49,522 bases of DNA from Phocaeicola coprophilus DSM 18228 = JCM 13818 (GCF_000157915.1 NZ_EQ973631.1:208587-258108), one strand, 5' to 3'. Shown: positions 29,943 to 40,346, counted from the stretch's first letter. A program made the numbers and translations. The notes: a model not told the origin generated them from the letters alone.

Positions 29943-29958
29943 TTCTTGAAAGATATAG

Positions 29959-30000
29959 CTGAGAACCGACAGAACCTATTCTGCTGGTTCTCAGTTTTTT
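29959..30000 (+). terminator. Intrinsic terminator after the DUF3467-type gene
   Basis: CTGAGAACC pairs with GGTTCTCAG, with an inner CAGAA/TTCTG helix in the loop, followed by TTTTTT. Confidence 0.88.
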
Positions 30001-30041
30001 ATTGGCTATAAGCAGCCTTGCTTCCTTTCATCCGGAAAACG

Positions 30042-30129
30042 TCGGGACGTTTTGTCTTATACGCCGAAGCGTTTTACTGAAAAGACCGAAACGTTTTTTA
30101 AAAAGCCCGAAGCGTTTTTTTCGGGCAGC
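30042..30129. repeat. Array of four ~22-bp tandem units before tatC (array 2)
   Basis: Units start at 30042, 30064, 30086 and 30107 (spacing 22, 22, 21). Each begins (T/C)CG then R-rich, then CGTTTT: for example CCGAAGCGTTTTACTG and CCGAAACGTTTTTTAA. The last unit can fold as CCCGAA/TTCGGG. It differs in sequence from array 1 but has the same unit length. It fills most of the 202 bases between the terminator and tatC. Confidence 0.7.
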
Positions 30130-30202
30130 CTGTGACAGTTTGAACGGCTATTGGGAAGGCCGATTTGATGTAGTAATTCTAGAAAATCCGTGACTGGCGA
30201 AT

Positions 30203-31033
30203 ATGTCAACAAAATCAGAAATGTCTTTTTGGGATCATCTTGAGGTTCTACGCTGGATGTTGATCCGTGTGCTGGCCGTGTGGACGGTTTGCATGCTACT
30301 GGGATTTGTCTTTGTTCCATATTTGTTCGAACAGGTTGTGATGGCACCATGCCGGGATGATTTTTTCCTTTATCAGCTGATTAAACAGACTGCGGCCCGT
30401 TCATGGATTGTTCCGGATTTTATGGAAACTTCTTTCCATGTGGAGGTCGTCAATATCCGTCTGGCCTCACAGTTTTTTATTCACATGACTCTGTCCTGCT
30501 GGCTGGCTTTGTTGGTTACATTCCCTTATCTCGTGTATGAAATCTGGCGTTTTGTTTGTCCGGCTCTGTATGAACGTGAGAAAAGAGGGGTAGGAGCTGC
30601 CTTTTTGTTTGGAACACTTATGTTCTTTCTGGGTTGTTTTGTCGGTTATGGTCTGGTGTTTCCCATGACACTGCGCTTTCTTTATACGTATGAATTGAGC
30701 CCGTCGATAACCAACCAGCTGTCGCTTGATTCTTATATGGATAATTTCCTGACATTGATATTTCTGATGGGAATTATTTTTGAACTTCCTTTATTGTCGG
30801 CTCTTTTGTCGAAGCTGGGTATTCTGAACCGGAGTTTTTTTCATAAATACCGGAGACATGCAATCTTAGTTCTGCTGATTGTTTCAGCTGTCATTACTCC
30901 TTCATCCGATCCTTTTACGCTGATGCTGGTGTTTATGCCTATCTATGTGTTATGGGAATTAAGTGCTTTGCTGGTGCGTCCGGCATCCGATGTTGCAGAC
31001 TCAGCCAGAGATCCTGAATCATTTTCCTCCTGA
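30203..31033 (+). CDS. tatC: Sec-independent protein translocase TatC
   Basis: TatC is the receptor of the twin-arginine pathway, which exports folded proteins; it binds the RR signal peptide. The 276-residue product opens MSFWDHLEVLRWM, the family's FxxHLxELR signature, and has six hydrophobic segments. YEIWRFVCPALYERE contains the conserved glutamate of the first cytoplasmic loop region, and NFLTLIFLMGIIFELP is the typical fourth helix. No tatA is found in this window, although tatA often lies next to tatC. The gene sits between its own upstream repeat array and a terminator, inside the region that normally joins the DUF3467 gene to rpsL. Confidence 0.93.
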   Translation: MSTKSEMSFWDHLEVLRWMLIRVLAVWTVCMLLGFVFVPYLFEQVVMAPCRDDFFLYQLIKQTAARSWIVPDFMETSFHVEVVNIRLASQFFIHMTLSCWLALLVTFPYLVYEIWRFVCPALYEREKRGVGAAFLFGTLMFFLGCFVGYGLVFPMTLRFLYTYELSPSITNQLSLDSYMDNFLTLIFLMGIIFELPLLSALLSKLGILNRSFFHKYRRHAILVLLIVSAVITPSSDPFTLMLVFMPIYVLWELSALLVRPASDVADSARDPESFSS

Positions 31034-31092
31034 GAAAAGGGGAAAATGAAATAATTTTGAGAGCTTGATTCGGGGCCTTTTCTTTTTTTTTT
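31034..31092 (+). terminator. Terminator after tatC
   Basis: GAAAAGG directly after the stop codon pairs with CCTTTTC at 31076-31082 across a large loop, followed by ten T residues. Confidence 0.6.
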
Positions 31093-31123
31093 AGTCGAAA
31101 GAAAGTATTTTATTTGGAAACCG

Positions 31124-31154
31124 TTTGTTTATTAAAAAGTTATTTGTAATTTTG
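31124..31154 (+). promoter_or_regulatory. Main promoter of the rpsL-rplQ cluster
   Basis: TTTG at 31124-31127 and TAATTTTG at 31147-31154 are separated by 19 bases. Both are exact matches to the Bacteroidetes consensus. The predicted start near 31161 leaves a leader of about 70 AT-rich bases before rpsL. Confidence 0.75.
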
Positions 31155-31229
31155 CAGCCCGAAATGTATAGTTTCGTGAAAGGTACGGAAAACAATAAAC
31201 AATATAATAATAATTAAAAATCAAACAAG

Positions 31230-31634
31230 ATGCCTACTATTCAACAATTAGTAAGAAAAGGAAGAGCAGTTCTGGCAGATAAGAGTAAGTCTCCGGCGCT
31301 GGATTCATGTCCTCAGAGACGTGGCGTTTGCGTTCGTGTGTACACTACAACTCCGAAAAAGCCGAACTCAGCAATGCGTAAGGTTGCTCGTGTGCGCCTG
31401 ACAAACTCTAAGGAAGTTAACTCTTATATTCCGGGAGAAGGACACAACTTGCAGGAACACTCAATCGTATTGGTACGTGGTGGTCGTGTGAAAGACCTTC
31501 CGGGTGTACGTTATCACATCGTTCGTGGTACTTTGGATACTGCAGGTGTTGCTGGCCGTACACAGAGACGTTCTAAATACGGTGCTAAGCGCCCGAAACC
31601 AGGACAGGCTCCCGCAGCAAAAGGTAAGAAGTAA
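31230..31634 (+). CDS. rpsL: 30S ribosomal protein S12
   Basis: S12 monitors codon-anticodon pairing in the decoding centre. The 134-residue product has the loop [12 protein letters not shown] and the segment [11 protein letters not shown]. Both streptomycin-related lysines and the aspartate that is methylthiolated in other bacteria are unchanged. It is the first gene of the long cluster and follows a strong promoter. The ATG at 31230 gives the universal start [12 protein letters not shown]. Confidence 0.98.
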   Translation: MPTIQQLVRKGRAVLADKSKSPALDSCPQRRGVCVRVYTTTPKKPNSAMRKVARVRLTNSKEVNSYIPGEGHNLQEHSIVLVRGGRVKDLPGVRYHIVRGTLDTAGVAGRTQRRSKYGAKRPKPGQAPAAKGKK

Positions 31635-31724
31635 TTGATTTCTTGACCGTACGCAATCTTTTTTAACAAGGAAAGACTTTTATTAATTCGTTTTGGTTTG
31701 TTGGAAAAGCTTTAAGGTTGAGTA

Positions 31725-31744
31725 AATGCCTCAGAGGAGGCGTT
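31725..31744 (+). promoter_or_regulatory. Hairpin in the long rpsL-rpsG gap, possible S7 control site
   Basis: AATGCCTC and GAGGCGTT form an 8-bp stem with an AGAG loop. The 159-base gap is the longest inside the cluster. The S12-S7 gap is where S7 represses its own translation in E. coli, so a similar role is possible, but the fold is not obviously the same. Confidence 0.35.
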
Positions 31745-31793
31745 GAAGAAGACGAGAAATGCAGCCCCAAACTAAACATTATTATCAAACAAA

Positions 31794-32270
31794 ATGAGAA
31801 AAGCAAAACCTAAAAAACGTGTGATCCTTCCGGATCCAGTATTTAACGATCAGAAGGTTTCTAAATTTGTAAACCATCTGATGTATGATGGAAAGAAGAA
31901 TACTTCTTACGAAATCTTCTACAACGCATTGAAGTCTATCGAAACTAAACTTCCGGGTGAAGAAAAATCAGCATTGGAAGTTTGGAAAAAAGCTTTGGAT
32001 AATGTAACTCCTCAGTTGGAAGTTAAGTCTCGCCGTATCGGTGGTGCTACATTCCAGGTTCCTACTGAAATTCGTCCTGACCGTAAAGAGTCAATTTCTA
32101 TGAAGAACTTGATTGCTTTCGCTCGTAAACGTGGCGGAAAATCAATGGCTGATAAATTGGCTGCTGAAATTCTGGATGCATACAATGAGCAGGGTGGTGC
32201 TTTCAAACGTAAGGAAGATATGCACCGTATGGCTGAAGCTAACCGCGCTTTTGCACATTTCAGATTCTAA
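31794..32270 (+). CDS. rpsG: 30S ribosomal protein S7
   Basis: S7 starts assembly of the 30S head by binding the 3' domain of 16S rRNA and lines the E site. The 158-residue product begins [17 protein letters not shown] and has the conserved [13 protein letters not shown] hairpin near residue 80. Its end, [14 protein letters not shown], is typical. It lies between a 159-base leader and fusA, 36 bases downstream. Confidence 0.97.
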   Translation: MRKAKPKKRVILPDPVFNDQKVSKFVNHLMYDGKKNTSYEIFYNALKSIETKLPGEEKSALEVWKKALDNVTPQLEVKSRRIGGATFQVPTEIRPDRKESISMKNLIAFARKRGGKSMADKLAAEILDAYNEQGGAFKRKEDMHRMAEANRAFAHFRF

Positions 32271-32306
32271 TCAATCAAGTAATAATTTAATAAAGAAGGA
32301 ATTAAA

Positions 32307-34424
32307 ATGGCTAAACATGATTTGCATTTGACCCGTAACATCGGTATCATGGCGCACATCGATGCTGGTAAAACTACCACTTCTGAACGTATCTTGTTCT
32401 ATACTGGTTTGACTCATAAGATCGGTGAAGTACATGATGGCGCTGCTACGATGGACTGGATGGAGCAGGAGCAGGAACGTGGTATTACAATTACTTCAGC
32501 TGCCACTACTACATACTGGAACTATGCAGGTAACAAATATAAGATCAACTTGATTGACACTCCGGGACACGTGGACTTTACTGCTGAGGTAGAACGTTCT
32601 TTGCGTGTTCTTGATGGCGCTGTTGCTGCTTACTGTGCTGTTGGTGGTGTTGAACCTCAGTCAGAAACTGTATGGCGTCAGGCTGACAAGTACAACGTAC
32701 CTCGTATTGGTTATGTAAACAAGATGGACCGTTCAGGTGCTGACTTTTTTGAAGTTGTTCGTCAGATGAAGGATGTTTTGGGCGCAAATCCGTGCCCTGT
32801 TGTTATTCCTATTGGCGCTGAAGAAAATTTCAAGGGTCTGGTTGACCTGATCAAGATGAAAGCTATCTTGTGGCATGACGAAACAATGGGTGCCGATTAC
32901 GATGTTGAAGAGATTCCTGCAAATTTGGTTGATGAAGCTAACGAGTGGAGAGAAAAAATGCTCGAAAAAGTAGCTGAATTCGACGATGCTTTGATGGAAA
33001 AATTCTTTGACGATCCTTCTACTATTACTGAAGAAGAAATTTTGCGTGCACTGCGTGCAGGTACTTTGAAGATGGAAATCGTACCGATGTTCTGCGGTTC
33101 TTCATTTAAGAATAAAGGTGTACAGACTCTGTTGGACTACGTTTGTGCATTCTTGCCTTCTCCGATGGATACTCCGAATATCGTTGGTAAGAATCCTGAA
33201 ACAGGTGCTGAAGAAGACCGTAAGCCGGATGAAAGCGAAAAGACTTCTGCTTTGGCCTTCAAGATTGCAACTGACCCGTATGTAGGTCGTTTGACTTTCT
33301 TCCGTGTTTATTCAGGAAAAGTTGAAGCTGGTTCTTATATCTACAACTCTCGCTCTGGTAAGAAAGAACGTGTTTCTCGTCTGTTCCAGATGCATTCAAA
33401 TAAACAGAATCCTGTTGACCTGATCAGCGCTGGTGATATCGGTGCAGGTGTAGGTTTCAAAGATATCCGTACTGGTGATACTCTGTGTGATGAAACAGCT
33501 CCGATCGTATTGGAATCTATGGAATTCCCGGAACCGGTTATCGGTATCGCTGTAGAGCCTAAGACTCAGAAAGACTTGGATAAACTGTCTAACGGTTTGG
33601 CTAAGTTGGCTGAAGAAGACCCGACATTTACTGTTAAGACTGACGAACAGTCTGGTCAGACTATTATTTCTGGTATGGGTGAGCTTCACTTGGATATCAT
33701 TATCGACCGTCTGAAACGTGAGTTCAAGGTTGAATGTAATCAGGGTAAACCTCAGGTTAACTACAAGGAAGCTATTACTAAGACTGTTGAATTGCGTGAA
33801 GTTTACAAGAAACAGTCTGGTGGTCGCGGTAAGTTTGCAGATATCATCGTTTCTGTAGGTCCGGTTGACGAAGATTGGAAGCAGGGCGGTCTGCAGTTCA
33901 TCGACGAAGTGAAGGGTGGTAACGTGCCTAAGGAATTCATTCCTTCTGTACAGAAAGGTTTCCAGACTGCTATGAAGAATGGTGTGTTGGCTGGTTATCC
34001 GCTTGACTCTTTGAAGGTTGTTCTGAAGGATGGTTCATTCCACCCGGTAGACTCTGACCAGTTGTCATTTGAAATCTGTGCAATTCAGGCTTACAAGAAT
34101 GCTTGTGCTAAGGCAGGACCCGTTTTGACTGAACCGATCATGAAACTGGAAGTTGTAACTCCGGAAGAAAACATGGGTGACGTTATCGGTGACTTGAACA
34201 AGCGTCGTGGACAGGTTGAAGGTATGGAAACAAGCCGTTCTGGTGCTCGTATCGTAAAAGCAATGGTTCCGCTGGCAGAAATGTTCGGTTATGTAACAGC
34301 TTTGCGTACTATCACTTCAGGTCGTGCAACTTCTTCTATGACTTACGATCACCACGCTCAGGTATCTAACTCTATTGCTAAGGCCGTTCTTGAAGAAGTT
34401 AAAGGTCGCGTAGATTTGATCTAA
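32307..34424 (+). CDS. fusA: Elongation factor G
   Basis: EF-G drives translocation and, with RRF, ribosome recycling. The 705-residue length is normal. GTPase motifs are AHIDAGKT at 16-23, [13 protein letters not shown] and NKMD. The later parts include domain IV ([11 protein letters not shown]) and the C-terminal segment [17 protein letters not shown]. The gene has a weak purine-rich stretch (AAGAAGGA) upstream. It is separated from the S10 block by a long hairpin at 34441-34486. Confidence 0.97.
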   Translation: MAKHDLHLTRNIGIMAHIDAGKTTTSERILFYTGLTHKIGEVHDGAATMDWMEQEQERGITITSAATTTYWNYAGNKYKINLIDTPGHVDFTAEVERSLRVLDGAVAAYCAVGGVEPQSETVWRQADKYNVPRIGYVNKMDRSGADFFEVVRQMKDVLGANPCPVVIPIGAEENFKGLVDLIKMKAILWHDETMGADYDVEEIPANLVDEANEWREKMLEKVAEFDDALMEKFFDDPSTITEEEILRALRAGTLKMEIVPMFCGSSFKNKGVQTLLDYVCAFLPSPMDTPNIVGKNPETGAEEDRKPDESEKTSALAFKIATDPYVGRLTFFRVYSGKVEAGSYIYNSRSGKKERVSRLFQMHSNKQNPVDLISAGDIGAGVGFKDIRTGDTLCDETAPIVLESMEFPEPVIGIAVEPKTQKDLDKLSNGLAKLAEEDPTFTVKTDEQSGQTIISGMGELHLDIIIDRLKREFKVECNQGKPQVNYKEAITKTVELREVYKKQSGGRGKFADIIVSVGPVDEDWKQGGLQFIDEVKGGNVPKEFIPSVQKGFQTAMKNGVLAGYPLDSLKVVLKDGSFHPVDSDQLSFEICAIQAYKNACAKAGPVLTEPIMKLEVVTPEENMGDVIGDLNKRRGQVEGMETSRSGARIVKAMVPLAEMFGYVTALRTITSGRATSSMTYDHHAQVSNSIAKAVLEEVKGRVDLI

Positions 34425-34440
34425 TAAAACAAAAATAACC

Positions 34441-34486
34441 AGAAGCAGATGAGGGCTAGCGAATGACTCTTAGCCCTCGTGCTTCT
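34441..34486 (+). other. Strong hairpin between fusA and rpsJ
   Basis: AGAAGCA pairs with TGCTTCT and, inside it, GAGGGCTA pairs with TAGCCCTC, giving a 15-bp interrupted stem. Only CCTTAT follows, so it is at best a weak terminator. It marks the junction of the str and S10 blocks and may be an attenuator or processing site. Confidence 0.75.
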
Positions 34487-34518
34487 CCTTATATTATATA
34501 ACTTTAAAATTTAAATTA

Positions 34519-34824
34519 ATGAGTCAGAAAATCAGAATTAAACTGAAATCTTACGATCACAATCTGGTAGATAAGTCTGCTGAGAAGATTGTAAGAACTG
34601 TGAAAGCTACAGGCGCTATCGTGAGCGGTCCTATTCCATTGCCTACTCACAAGCGTGTGTTTACTGTAAACCGTTCGACTTTCGTAAACAAGAAGTCACG
34701 TGAACAGTTTGAATTGTCTTCTTATAAGCGACTGATCGACATCTACAGCTCAACAGCTAAGACTGTAGACGCGTTGATGAAATTGGAATTACCGAGTGGG
34801 GTAGAAGTAGAAATTAAAGTTTAA
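34519..34824 (+). CDS. rpsJ: 30S ribosomal protein S10
   Basis: S10 is part of the 30S head and, as NusE, pairs with NusB in antitermination. The 101-residue product has the normal length and the conserved segment [18 protein letters not shown] near 29-46. It opens the S10 block after a 94-base gap containing a hairpin. The upstream sequence is AT-rich without an SD. Confidence 0.97.
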   Translation: MSQKIRIKLKSYDHNLVDKSAEKIVRTVKATGAIVSGPIPLPTHKRVFTVNRSTFVNKKSREQFELSSYKRLIDIYSSTAKTVDALMKLELPSGVEVEIKV

Positions 34825-34844
34825 TGCATTAAAATTTAACTGAA

Positions 34845-35462
34845 ATGCCAGGATTATTAGGAAAGAAAATCGGAATGACATCCGTTTTCAGTGCTGATGG
34901 TAAGAATGTACCATGCACTGTTATCGAAGCTGGTCCTTGTGTAGTTACTCAGATTAAGAGTGTAGAAAAAGATGGCTATGCAGCTGTTCAGGTAGGTTTC
35001 CAGGACATGAAGGAAAAACACACTACTAAACCGTTGATGGGTCACTTTAAAAAAGCTGGAGTAACTCCGAAGAGACACTTGGCCGAGTTCAAAGATTTCT
35101 CAGAAGAATTGAATTTAGGTGATACTATCACTGTAGAACTGTTCAATGATGCTAACTATGTAGACGTAATCGGTACCTCTAAAGGTAAAGGTTTCCAAGG
35201 TGTTGTTAAGCGTCATGGGTTCGGTGGTGTGGGCCAGACAACTCACGGTCAGCATAACCGTGCTCGTAAACCGGGTTCTATCGGTGCTTGTTCTTACCCT
35301 GCAAAAGTATTCAAAGGAATGCGCATGGGCGGACAGATGGGTGGTGACAGAGTAACTACTCACAACTTGCAAGTATTAAAGGTTATTCCTGAGCACAACC
35401 TGCTTTTGATCAAAGGTTCTGTTCCGGGTTACAAAGGTTCAATCGTAATAATTGAGAAATAA
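34845..35462 (+). CDS. rplC: 50S ribosomal protein L3
   Basis: L3 starts 50S assembly and reaches toward the peptidyl-transferase centre. The 205-residue product begins [15 protein letters not shown]. The long loop [20 protein letters not shown] and [10 protein letters not shown], which holds the glutamine that is methylated in other bacteria, are present. Its stop overlaps the rplD start (TAATG). Confidence 0.97.
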   Translation: MPGLLGKKIGMTSVFSADGKNVPCTVIEAGPCVVTQIKSVEKDGYAAVQVGFQDMKEKHTTKPLMGHFKKAGVTPKRHLAEFKDFSEELNLGDTITVELFNDANYVDVIGTSKGKGFQGVVKRHGFGGVGQTTHGQHNRARKPGSIGACSYPAKVFKGMRMGGQMGGDRVTTHNLQVLKVIPEHNLLLIKGSVPGYKGSIVIIEK

Positions 35463-36091
35463 TGGAAGTTAACGTTTTAAATATTAAGGGTGAAGAAACC
35501 GGAAGAAAGGTGACTCTGAACGAGTCTATCTTTGGAATCACTCCGAATGATCACGCTATCTATCTGGATGTAAAGCAGTACATGGCTAGCCAGCGCCAGG
35601 GAACTCACAAATCAAAAGAAAGAAGCGAAATCAGTGGTTCTACTCGTAAGTTGGGCCGTCAGAAAGGTGGAGGCGGTGCACGTCGTGGTGATATCAACTC
35701 TCCGCTGTTGGTAGGTGGTGCGCGTGTATTCGGTCCGAAACCGCGTGATTACTGGTTCAAATTGAACAAGAAAGTAAAGGCTTTGGCTCGTAAGTCTGCT
35801 TTGTCTTACAAAGCTCAGGCTAACAACATTGTAGTTGTTGAAGACTTCACTTTTGAAGCTCCCAAGACCAAAGATTTCGTAAATGTTGTGAATAATCTTA
35901 AAGTATCTGGTAAAAAGCTTCTTATGGTTTTGTCAGGTGCAGATAAAAACGTATATTTGTCTGCTCGAAACTTAGAGCGTACAAATGTTATGGTTGCTTC
36001 TGCGCTGAATACCTACAAGGTGTTGGACGCAGAAACACTTGTTGTGACTGAGAGCGCATTGAAAGCTATCGAGGAAACCTTAGTTAAATAA
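35462..36091 (+). CDS. rplD: 50S ribosomal protein L4
   Basis: L4 lines the exit tunnel and in E. coli also represses the S10 operon. The 209-residue product has the tunnel loop [18 protein letters not shown] near 60-80, with wild-type-looking basic residues where macrolide resistance changes arise. It starts on the last base of rplC, implying translational coupling. Confidence 0.96.
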   Translation: MEVNVLNIKGEETGRKVTLNESIFGITPNDHAIYLDVKQYMASQRQGTHKSKERSEISGSTRKLGRQKGGGGARRGDINSPLLVGGARVFGPKPRDYWFKLNKKVKALARKSALSYKAQANNIVVVEDFTFEAPKTKDFVNVVNNLKVSGKKLLMVLSGADKNVYLSARNLERTNVMVASALNTYKVLDAETLVVTESALKAIEETLVK

Positions 36092-36111
36092 TTAGAGGAG
36101 GCTGAAGTAAT

Positions 36112-36402
36112 ATGGGAATGATAATTAAACCGTTGGTTACGGAAAAGATGACGGCAATATCAGAAAAGTTCAACCGCTTTGGATTTATTGTTCGTCCCGA
36201 TGCTAACAAATTGGAAATTAAGCGTGAAATCGAAGCTTTGTATAATGTAACTGTTATTTCTGTTAATACTATCAAGTATGCAGGAAAGAACAAGAGCCGT
36301 TATACTAAATCTGGACTTATCAATGGTCGTACAAATGCTTATAAGAAAGCAATTGTGACATTGAAAGAAGGTGATACTATTGATTTTTATAGCAATATTT
36401 AA
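36112..36402 (+). CDS. rplW: 50S ribosomal protein L23
   Basis: L23 sits at the tunnel exit and docks trigger factor and SRP. The 96-residue product begins MGMIIKPLVTEKM and contains FIVRPDANKLEIKREIEALY, the family core. It is one of the few genes here with a full SD: GAGGAGG at 36095-36101, ten bases before the ATG. Confidence 0.96.
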   Translation: MGMIIKPLVTEKMTAISEKFNRFGFIVRPDANKLEIKREIEALYNVTVISVNTIKYAGKNKSRYTKSGLINGRTNAYKKAIVTLKEGDTIDFYSNI

Positions 36403-36409
36403 ATAAAAG

Positions 36410-37231
36410 ATGGCAGTACGTAAATTTAAGCCCACAACACCGGGGCAGAGACACAAAATTATTGGTACTTTTGAAGAAATTACTGCATCGGTACCAGAAA
36501 AATCTCTTGTATGTGGAAAGCGTTCTACTGGTGGCCGTAACCACGTAGGAAAGATGACTATGCGCTATATCGGTGGCGGTCATAAGAGAAAATATCGTTT
36601 GATTGACTTCAAGAGAAATAAAGACGGTGTTCCAGCAGTCGTTAAGACTATTGAATACGATCCGAACCGTTCGGCTCGTATTGCTTTGTTGTTTTACGCT
36701 GATGGTGAAAAGAGATACATTATTGCTCCTAATGGACTGCAAGTTGGCAGCACACTGATGTCTGGAGCGAATGCGACGCCTGAGATTGGTAACGCACTTC
36801 CGCTTGAAAACATTCCGGTCGGTACTGTAATTCACAATATTGAATTGCGTCCGGGTCAGGGAGCTGCTTTGGTAAGATCGGCTGGTAACTTTGCTCAGTT
36901 GACTTCTCGCGAAGGTAAGTATTGTGTTATCAAATTGCCTTCAGGTGAAGTTAGACAGATCTTGAGTGCTTGTAAGGCTACTATCGGTAGTGTAGGTAAT
37001 TCTGATCATGCGTTGGAAAGCTCTGGTAAGGCAGGACGTTCTCGTTGGTTAGGTCGTCGTCCTCACAACCGTGGTGTTGTTATGAACCCTGTTGATCACC
37101 CGATGGGTGGTGGTGAAGGACGTCAGTCTGGAGGTCACCCGAGATCACGTACAGGCTTGTATGCTAAGGGCTTGAAGACTAGAGCACCGAAGAAACAGTC
37201 TTCTAAGTATATTATTGAAAGAAGAAAGTAA
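36410..37231 (+). CDS. rplB: 50S ribosomal protein L2
   Basis: L2 is one of the most conserved 50S proteins and is needed for subunit joining and peptidyl transfer. The 273-residue product has the C-terminal segment [14 protein letters not shown] with the conserved histidine, then GGHPRSRTG. It lies seven bases after rplW. Confidence 0.98.
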   Translation: MAVRKFKPTTPGQRHKIIGTFEEITASVPEKSLVCGKRSTGGRNHVGKMTMRYIGGGHKRKYRLIDFKRNKDGVPAVVKTIEYDPNRSARIALLFYADGEKRYIIAPNGLQVGSTLMSGANATPEIGNALPLENIPVGTVIHNIELRPGQGAALVRSAGNFAQLTSREGKYCVIKLPSGEVRQILSACKATIGSVGNSDHALESSGKAGRSRWLGRRPHNRGVVMNPVDHPMGGGEGRQSGGHPRSRTGLYAKGLKTRAPKKQSSKYIIERRK

Positions 37232-37255
37232 TAACAACTGATTAATTGAGTATTT

Positions 37256-37525
37256 ATGAGTCGTTCATTAAAAAAAGGTCCATATATTAATGTAAAACTG
37301 GAAAACAAGGTGCTGGCTATGAATGAAAGCGGCAAGAAATCAGTTGTTAAGACATGGGCTAGAGCTTCAATGATTTCGCCTGATTTCGTAGGGCATACAA
37401 TTGCAGTTCATAACGGAAACAAGTTTATTCCTGTTTACGTTACCGAAAACATGGTAGGTCATAAGTTGGGAGAATTTGCTCCTACACGTACTTTCCGTGG
37501 TCATGCTGGTAATAAGAAAAAATAA
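37256..37525 (+). CDS. rpsS: 30S ribosomal protein S19
   Basis: S19 lies in the 30S head and contacts A-site tRNA and the bridge to 23S rRNA. The 89-residue product begins [11 protein letters not shown] and ends with [16 protein letters not shown], both standard. It lies 24 bases after rplB and 38 bases before rplV. Confidence 0.97.
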   Translation: MSRSLKKGPYINVKLENKVLAMNESGKKSVVKTWARASMISPDFVGHTIAVHNGNKFIPVYVTENMVGHKLGEFAPTRTFRGHAGNKKK

Positions 37526-37563
37526 CAACAGGACGCTTTTTGAAAATAATAAAGTAATAAATA

Positions 37564-37971
37564 ATGGGAGCAAGAAAAAAAATATCGGCTGAAAAGAGAA
37601 AAGAAGCCCTTAAAACCATGTATTTTGCCAAGTTGCAAAATGTGCCTACTTCTCCGCGTAAAATGCGTCTCGTGGCTGACATGATTCGTGGCATGGAAGT
37701 AAACAGAGCACTTGGTGTATTGAAGTTTTCTTCTAAAGAAGCTTCTGCCAGAGTGGAAAAGTTGTTACGCTCTGCTATTGCTAACTGGGAACAGAAAAAC
37801 GAACGGAAAGCTGAAGATGGCGAATTGTTTGTAACCAAAATTTATGTTGACGGGGGAGCAACCTTGAAAAGAATGAGACCGGCTCCGCAGGGTAGAGGTT
37901 ACAGAATTCGTAAGCGCTCAAATCATGTGACTTTGTTCGTTGATTCTAAGAATACTAATGATAAAAATTAA
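37564..37971 (+). CDS. rplV: 50S ribosomal protein L22
   Basis: L22 spans the 50S body, and its long hairpin lines the exit tunnel beside L4. The 135-residue product includes [15 protein letters not shown] and the hairpin [19 protein letters not shown], intact at the positions where macrolide-resistance deletions occur. An N-terminal extension of about 20 residues ([15 protein letters not shown]) precedes the core. It ends six bases before rpsC. Confidence 0.96.
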   Translation: MGARKKISAEKRKEALKTMYFAKLQNVPTSPRKMRLVADMIRGMEVNRALGVLKFSSKEASARVEKLLRSAIANWEQKNERKAEDGELFVTKIYVDGGATLKRMRPAPQGRGYRIRKRSNHVTLFVDSKNTNDKN

Positions 37972-37977
37972 GACTAG

Positions 37978-38712
37978 ATGGGACAAAAAGTTAATCCGAT
38001 AAGCAACCGTTTAGGAATTATCAGAGGATGGGATTCTAATTGGTACGGTGGCAAGAACTATGGTGATGCTTTGCTGGAAGACAGCAAAATCCGTAAATAT
38101 CTGAATGCCAGACTTGCAAAAGCCAGCGTTTCAAGAATTGTTATCGAACGTACGCTGAAATTGGTGACAATTACTGTTTGTACAGCTCGTCCGGGTATTA
38201 TCATTGGTAAAGGTGGTCAGGAAGTTGACAAGTTGAAAGAGGAGTTGAAGAAGATCACTGATAAGGACATTCAGATTAATATCTTTGAAGTGAAGAGACC
38301 GGAACTTGACGCTGTTATTGTTGCTAATAACATCGCTCGCCAGGTAGAAGGTAAGATTGCATATCGTCGCGCTATCAAGATGGCTATCGCTAACACGATG
38401 CGTATGGGCGCTGAAGGTATCAAGATTTTGATCTCTGGTCGTCTGAATGGTGCTGAAATGGCACGTTCTGAAATGTATAAGGAAGGACGTACGCCGTTGC
38501 ATACTTTCCGTGCAGATATTGACTACTGTCATGCTGAAGCTTTGACTAAGGTTGGTCTGCTGGGTATTAAAGTTTGGATTTGCCGTGGTGAAGTTTATGG
38601 AAAGCGTGATTTGGCTCCTAACTTTACTCAGAGCAAGGAAACCAGCCGTGGTGGAAACAACGGCGGTAATGCAGGAAAGAATTTCCGTAGAAAGAAAAAC
38701 AACAATCGCTAA
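37978..38712 (+). CDS. rpsC: 30S ribosomal protein S3
   Basis: S3 lines the mRNA entry channel and has helicase-like activity with S4. The 244-residue product contains a type II KH domain with [14 protein letters not shown] near residue 75. The C-terminal domain is followed by a glycine/asparagine/lysine-rich tail ([17 protein letters not shown]) that is lineage-type rather than universal. Confidence 0.97.
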   Translation: MGQKVNPISNRLGIIRGWDSNWYGGKNYGDALLEDSKIRKYLNARLAKASVSRIVIERTLKLVTITVCTARPGIIIGKGGQEVDKLKEELKKITDKDIQINIFEVKRPELDAVIVANNIARQVEGKIAYRRAIKMAIANTMRMGAEGIKILISGRLNGAEMARSEMYKEGRTPLHTFRADIDYCHAEALTKVGLLGIKVWICRGEVYGKRDLAPNFTQSKETSRGGNNGGNAGKNFRRKKNNNR

Positions 38713-38733
38713 CGAGTTTGAATTTTAGGAATT

Positions 38734-39165
38734 ATGTTACAACCGAAAAAGACAAAATTCAGAAGACAGCAGAAAGGTAGCGCTAAAGGCAACGCCCAGA
38801 GAGGACATCAGTTGGCTTTTGGTACTTTTGGTATCAAGTCACTGCAGACTAAATGGATTACTGGTCGTCAGATTGAAGCAGCTCGTATCGCTGTAACAAG
38901 ATATATGCAACGTCAGGGTCAGATTTGGATCCGTATCTTCCCGGATAAACCAATCACTCGTAAACCTGCTGATGTACGTATGGGTAAAGGTAAGGGTTCT
39001 CCAGAAGGTTTCGTAGCTCCTGTAACTCCGGGACGTATTCTGATTGAAGTAGAGGGAGTACCTTTTGATGTAGCTAAAGAGGCTTTGCGTCTTGCAGCTC
39101 AAAAACTTCCTGTTACAACAAAGTTTATTGTTAGACGTGATTACGACGCAAGTCAAAATGCTTAA
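38734..39165 (+). CDS. rplP: 50S ribosomal protein L16
   Basis: L16 organises the A-site region of the 50S and is the bacterial equivalent of L10e. The 143-residue product begins [15 protein letters not shown]. It has [19 protein letters not shown] and [16 protein letters not shown], which frames the A-site loop. It lies between rpsC and rpmC. Confidence 0.97.
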   Translation: MLQPKKTKFRRQQKGSAKGNAQRGHQLAFGTFGIKSLQTKWITGRQIEAARIAVTRYMQRQGQIWIRIFPDKPITRKPADVRMGKGKGSPEGFVAPVTPGRILIEVEGVPFDVAKEALRLAAQKLPVTTKFIVRRDYDASQNA

Positions 39166-39171
39166 TAAGTT

Positions 39172-39366
39172 ATGAAGATCGCAGAAATTAGAGAAATAGC
39201 TACCAACGAATTGGCAGAAAGAATTCAGACTGAAGTTGCCAATTATAATCAGATGGTTTTGAATCATTCTATCTCTCCGCTTGCAAATCCTGCACAAATC
39301 AAGAGCTTGCGCAGAACGATTGCACGTATGAAAGCAGAATTGCGTCAGAGAGAACTTAACAAATAA
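39172..39366 (+). CDS. rpmC: 50S ribosomal protein L29
   Basis: L29 is a two-helix protein next to L23 at the tunnel exit. The 64-residue product begins [18 protein letters not shown], and the second helix holds [20 protein letters not shown], the family signature. It starts six bases after rplP. Confidence 0.95.
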   Translation: MKIAEIREIATNELAERIQTEVANYNQMVLNHSISPLANPAQIKSLRRTIARMKAELRQRELNK

Positions 39367-39377
39367 TAATGGTCCTC

Positions 39378-39635
39378 ATGGAAGCTAGAAATTTAAGAAA
39401 AGAAAGAACTGGTGTTGTAGTTAGCAATAAAATGGATAAGACCATTACTGTTGCTGCTAAGTTTAAGGAGAAACACCCTATTTATGGTAAGTTCGTTTCT
39501 AAAACGAAGAAATACCATGCTCACGATGAAAAGAACGAATGCCAGATCGGCGATACTGTTCGTATCATGGAAACTCGTCCTTTGAGCAAAACTAAGAGAT
39601 GGAGATTGGTTGAAATTGTAGAAAGAGTTAAGTAA
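39378..39635 (+). CDS. rpsQ: 30S ribosomal protein S17
   Basis: S17 is an OB-fold protein of the 30S body. Two in-frame ATGs exist, at 39369 and 39378. The second gives the usual [15 protein letters not shown] start and 85 residues and is preferred, although neither has an SD. The motif [17 protein letters not shown] and the loop [12 protein letters not shown] are conserved. It ends two bases before rplN. Confidence 0.95.
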   Translation: MEARNLRKERTGVVVSNKMDKTITVAAKFKEKHPIYGKFVSKTKKYHAHDEKNECQIGDTVRIMETRPLSKTKRWRLVEIVERVK

Positions 39636-39637
39636 TT

Positions 39638-40003
39638 ATGATACAAGCAGAATCCAGACTTACAGTATGTGACAACAGTGGTGCTAAAGAAGCTCTTTGT
39701 ATCCGCGTTTTAGGCGGAACAAAGAGACGTTATGCCTCTGTTGGGGATGTTATTGTTGTTTCAATAAAGAGTGTTATCCCCTCAAGTGATATTAAAAAAG
39801 GTGCAGTGTCTAAGGCTCTGATCGTACGTACTAAGAAAGAAATCCGTCGTGCTGATGGTTCTTACATTCGTTTTGATGATAATGCTTGCGTTTTGTTGAA
39901 CAATGCAGGTGAAATTAGAGGAAGTCGTATCTTTGGACCGGTTGCAAGAGAGTTGCGTAATGCAAATATGAAAGTGGTTTCACTGGCACCTGAAGTACTT
40001 TAA
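39638..40003 (+). CDS. rplN: 50S ribosomal protein L14
   Basis: L14 lies at the subunit interface and is the docking site of the silencing factor RsfS. The 121-residue product begins [18 protein letters not shown] and ends with [17 protein letters not shown], both standard. It is the first gene of the spc block, joined without a gap to the S10 block. Confidence 0.97.
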   Translation: MIQAESRLTVCDNSGAKEALCIRVLGGTKRRYASVGDVIVVSIKSVIPSSDIKKGAVSKALIVRTKKEIRRADGSYIRFDDNACVLLNNAGEIRGSRIFGPVARELRNANMKVVSLAPEVL

Positions 40004-40023
40004 TTTTGTAAAAGATTTAAGTA

Positions 40024-40344
40024 ATGAGTAAATTACATATTAAGAAAGGCGATACAGTTTACGTAAACTCTGGTGAAGACAAGGGTAAAACTGGCCGCGT
40101 ATTGAAGGTTCTTGTTAAAGAAGGACGTGCATTGGTAGAAGGTATCAATATGGTATCTAAGAGTACCAAACCTAACGCAAAGAATCCTCAGGGTGGTATT
40201 GTGAAGATGGAAGCTCCTATTCACATCTCTAACCTGAATCCGGTTGATCCTAAGACAGGTAAACCGACACGTGTTGGTAGAAGAGAGAGTGCTGATGGAA
40301 GAACATTTGTTCGTTATGCTAAAAAATCAGGAGAGGAGATTTAA
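40024..40344 (+). CDS. rplX: 50S ribosomal protein L24
   Basis: L24 is an assembly-initiating protein near the tunnel exit. The 106-residue product has the KOW motif at its start ([20 protein letters not shown]), then [19 protein letters not shown]. Its stop overlaps a possible rplE start by one base. Confidence 0.96.
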   Translation: MSKLHIKKGDTVYVNSGEDKGKTGRVLKVLVKEGRALVEGINMVSKSTKPNAKNPQGGIVKMEAPIHISNLNPVDPKTGKPTRVGRRESADGRTFVRYAKKSGEEI

Positions 40345-40346
40345 TG

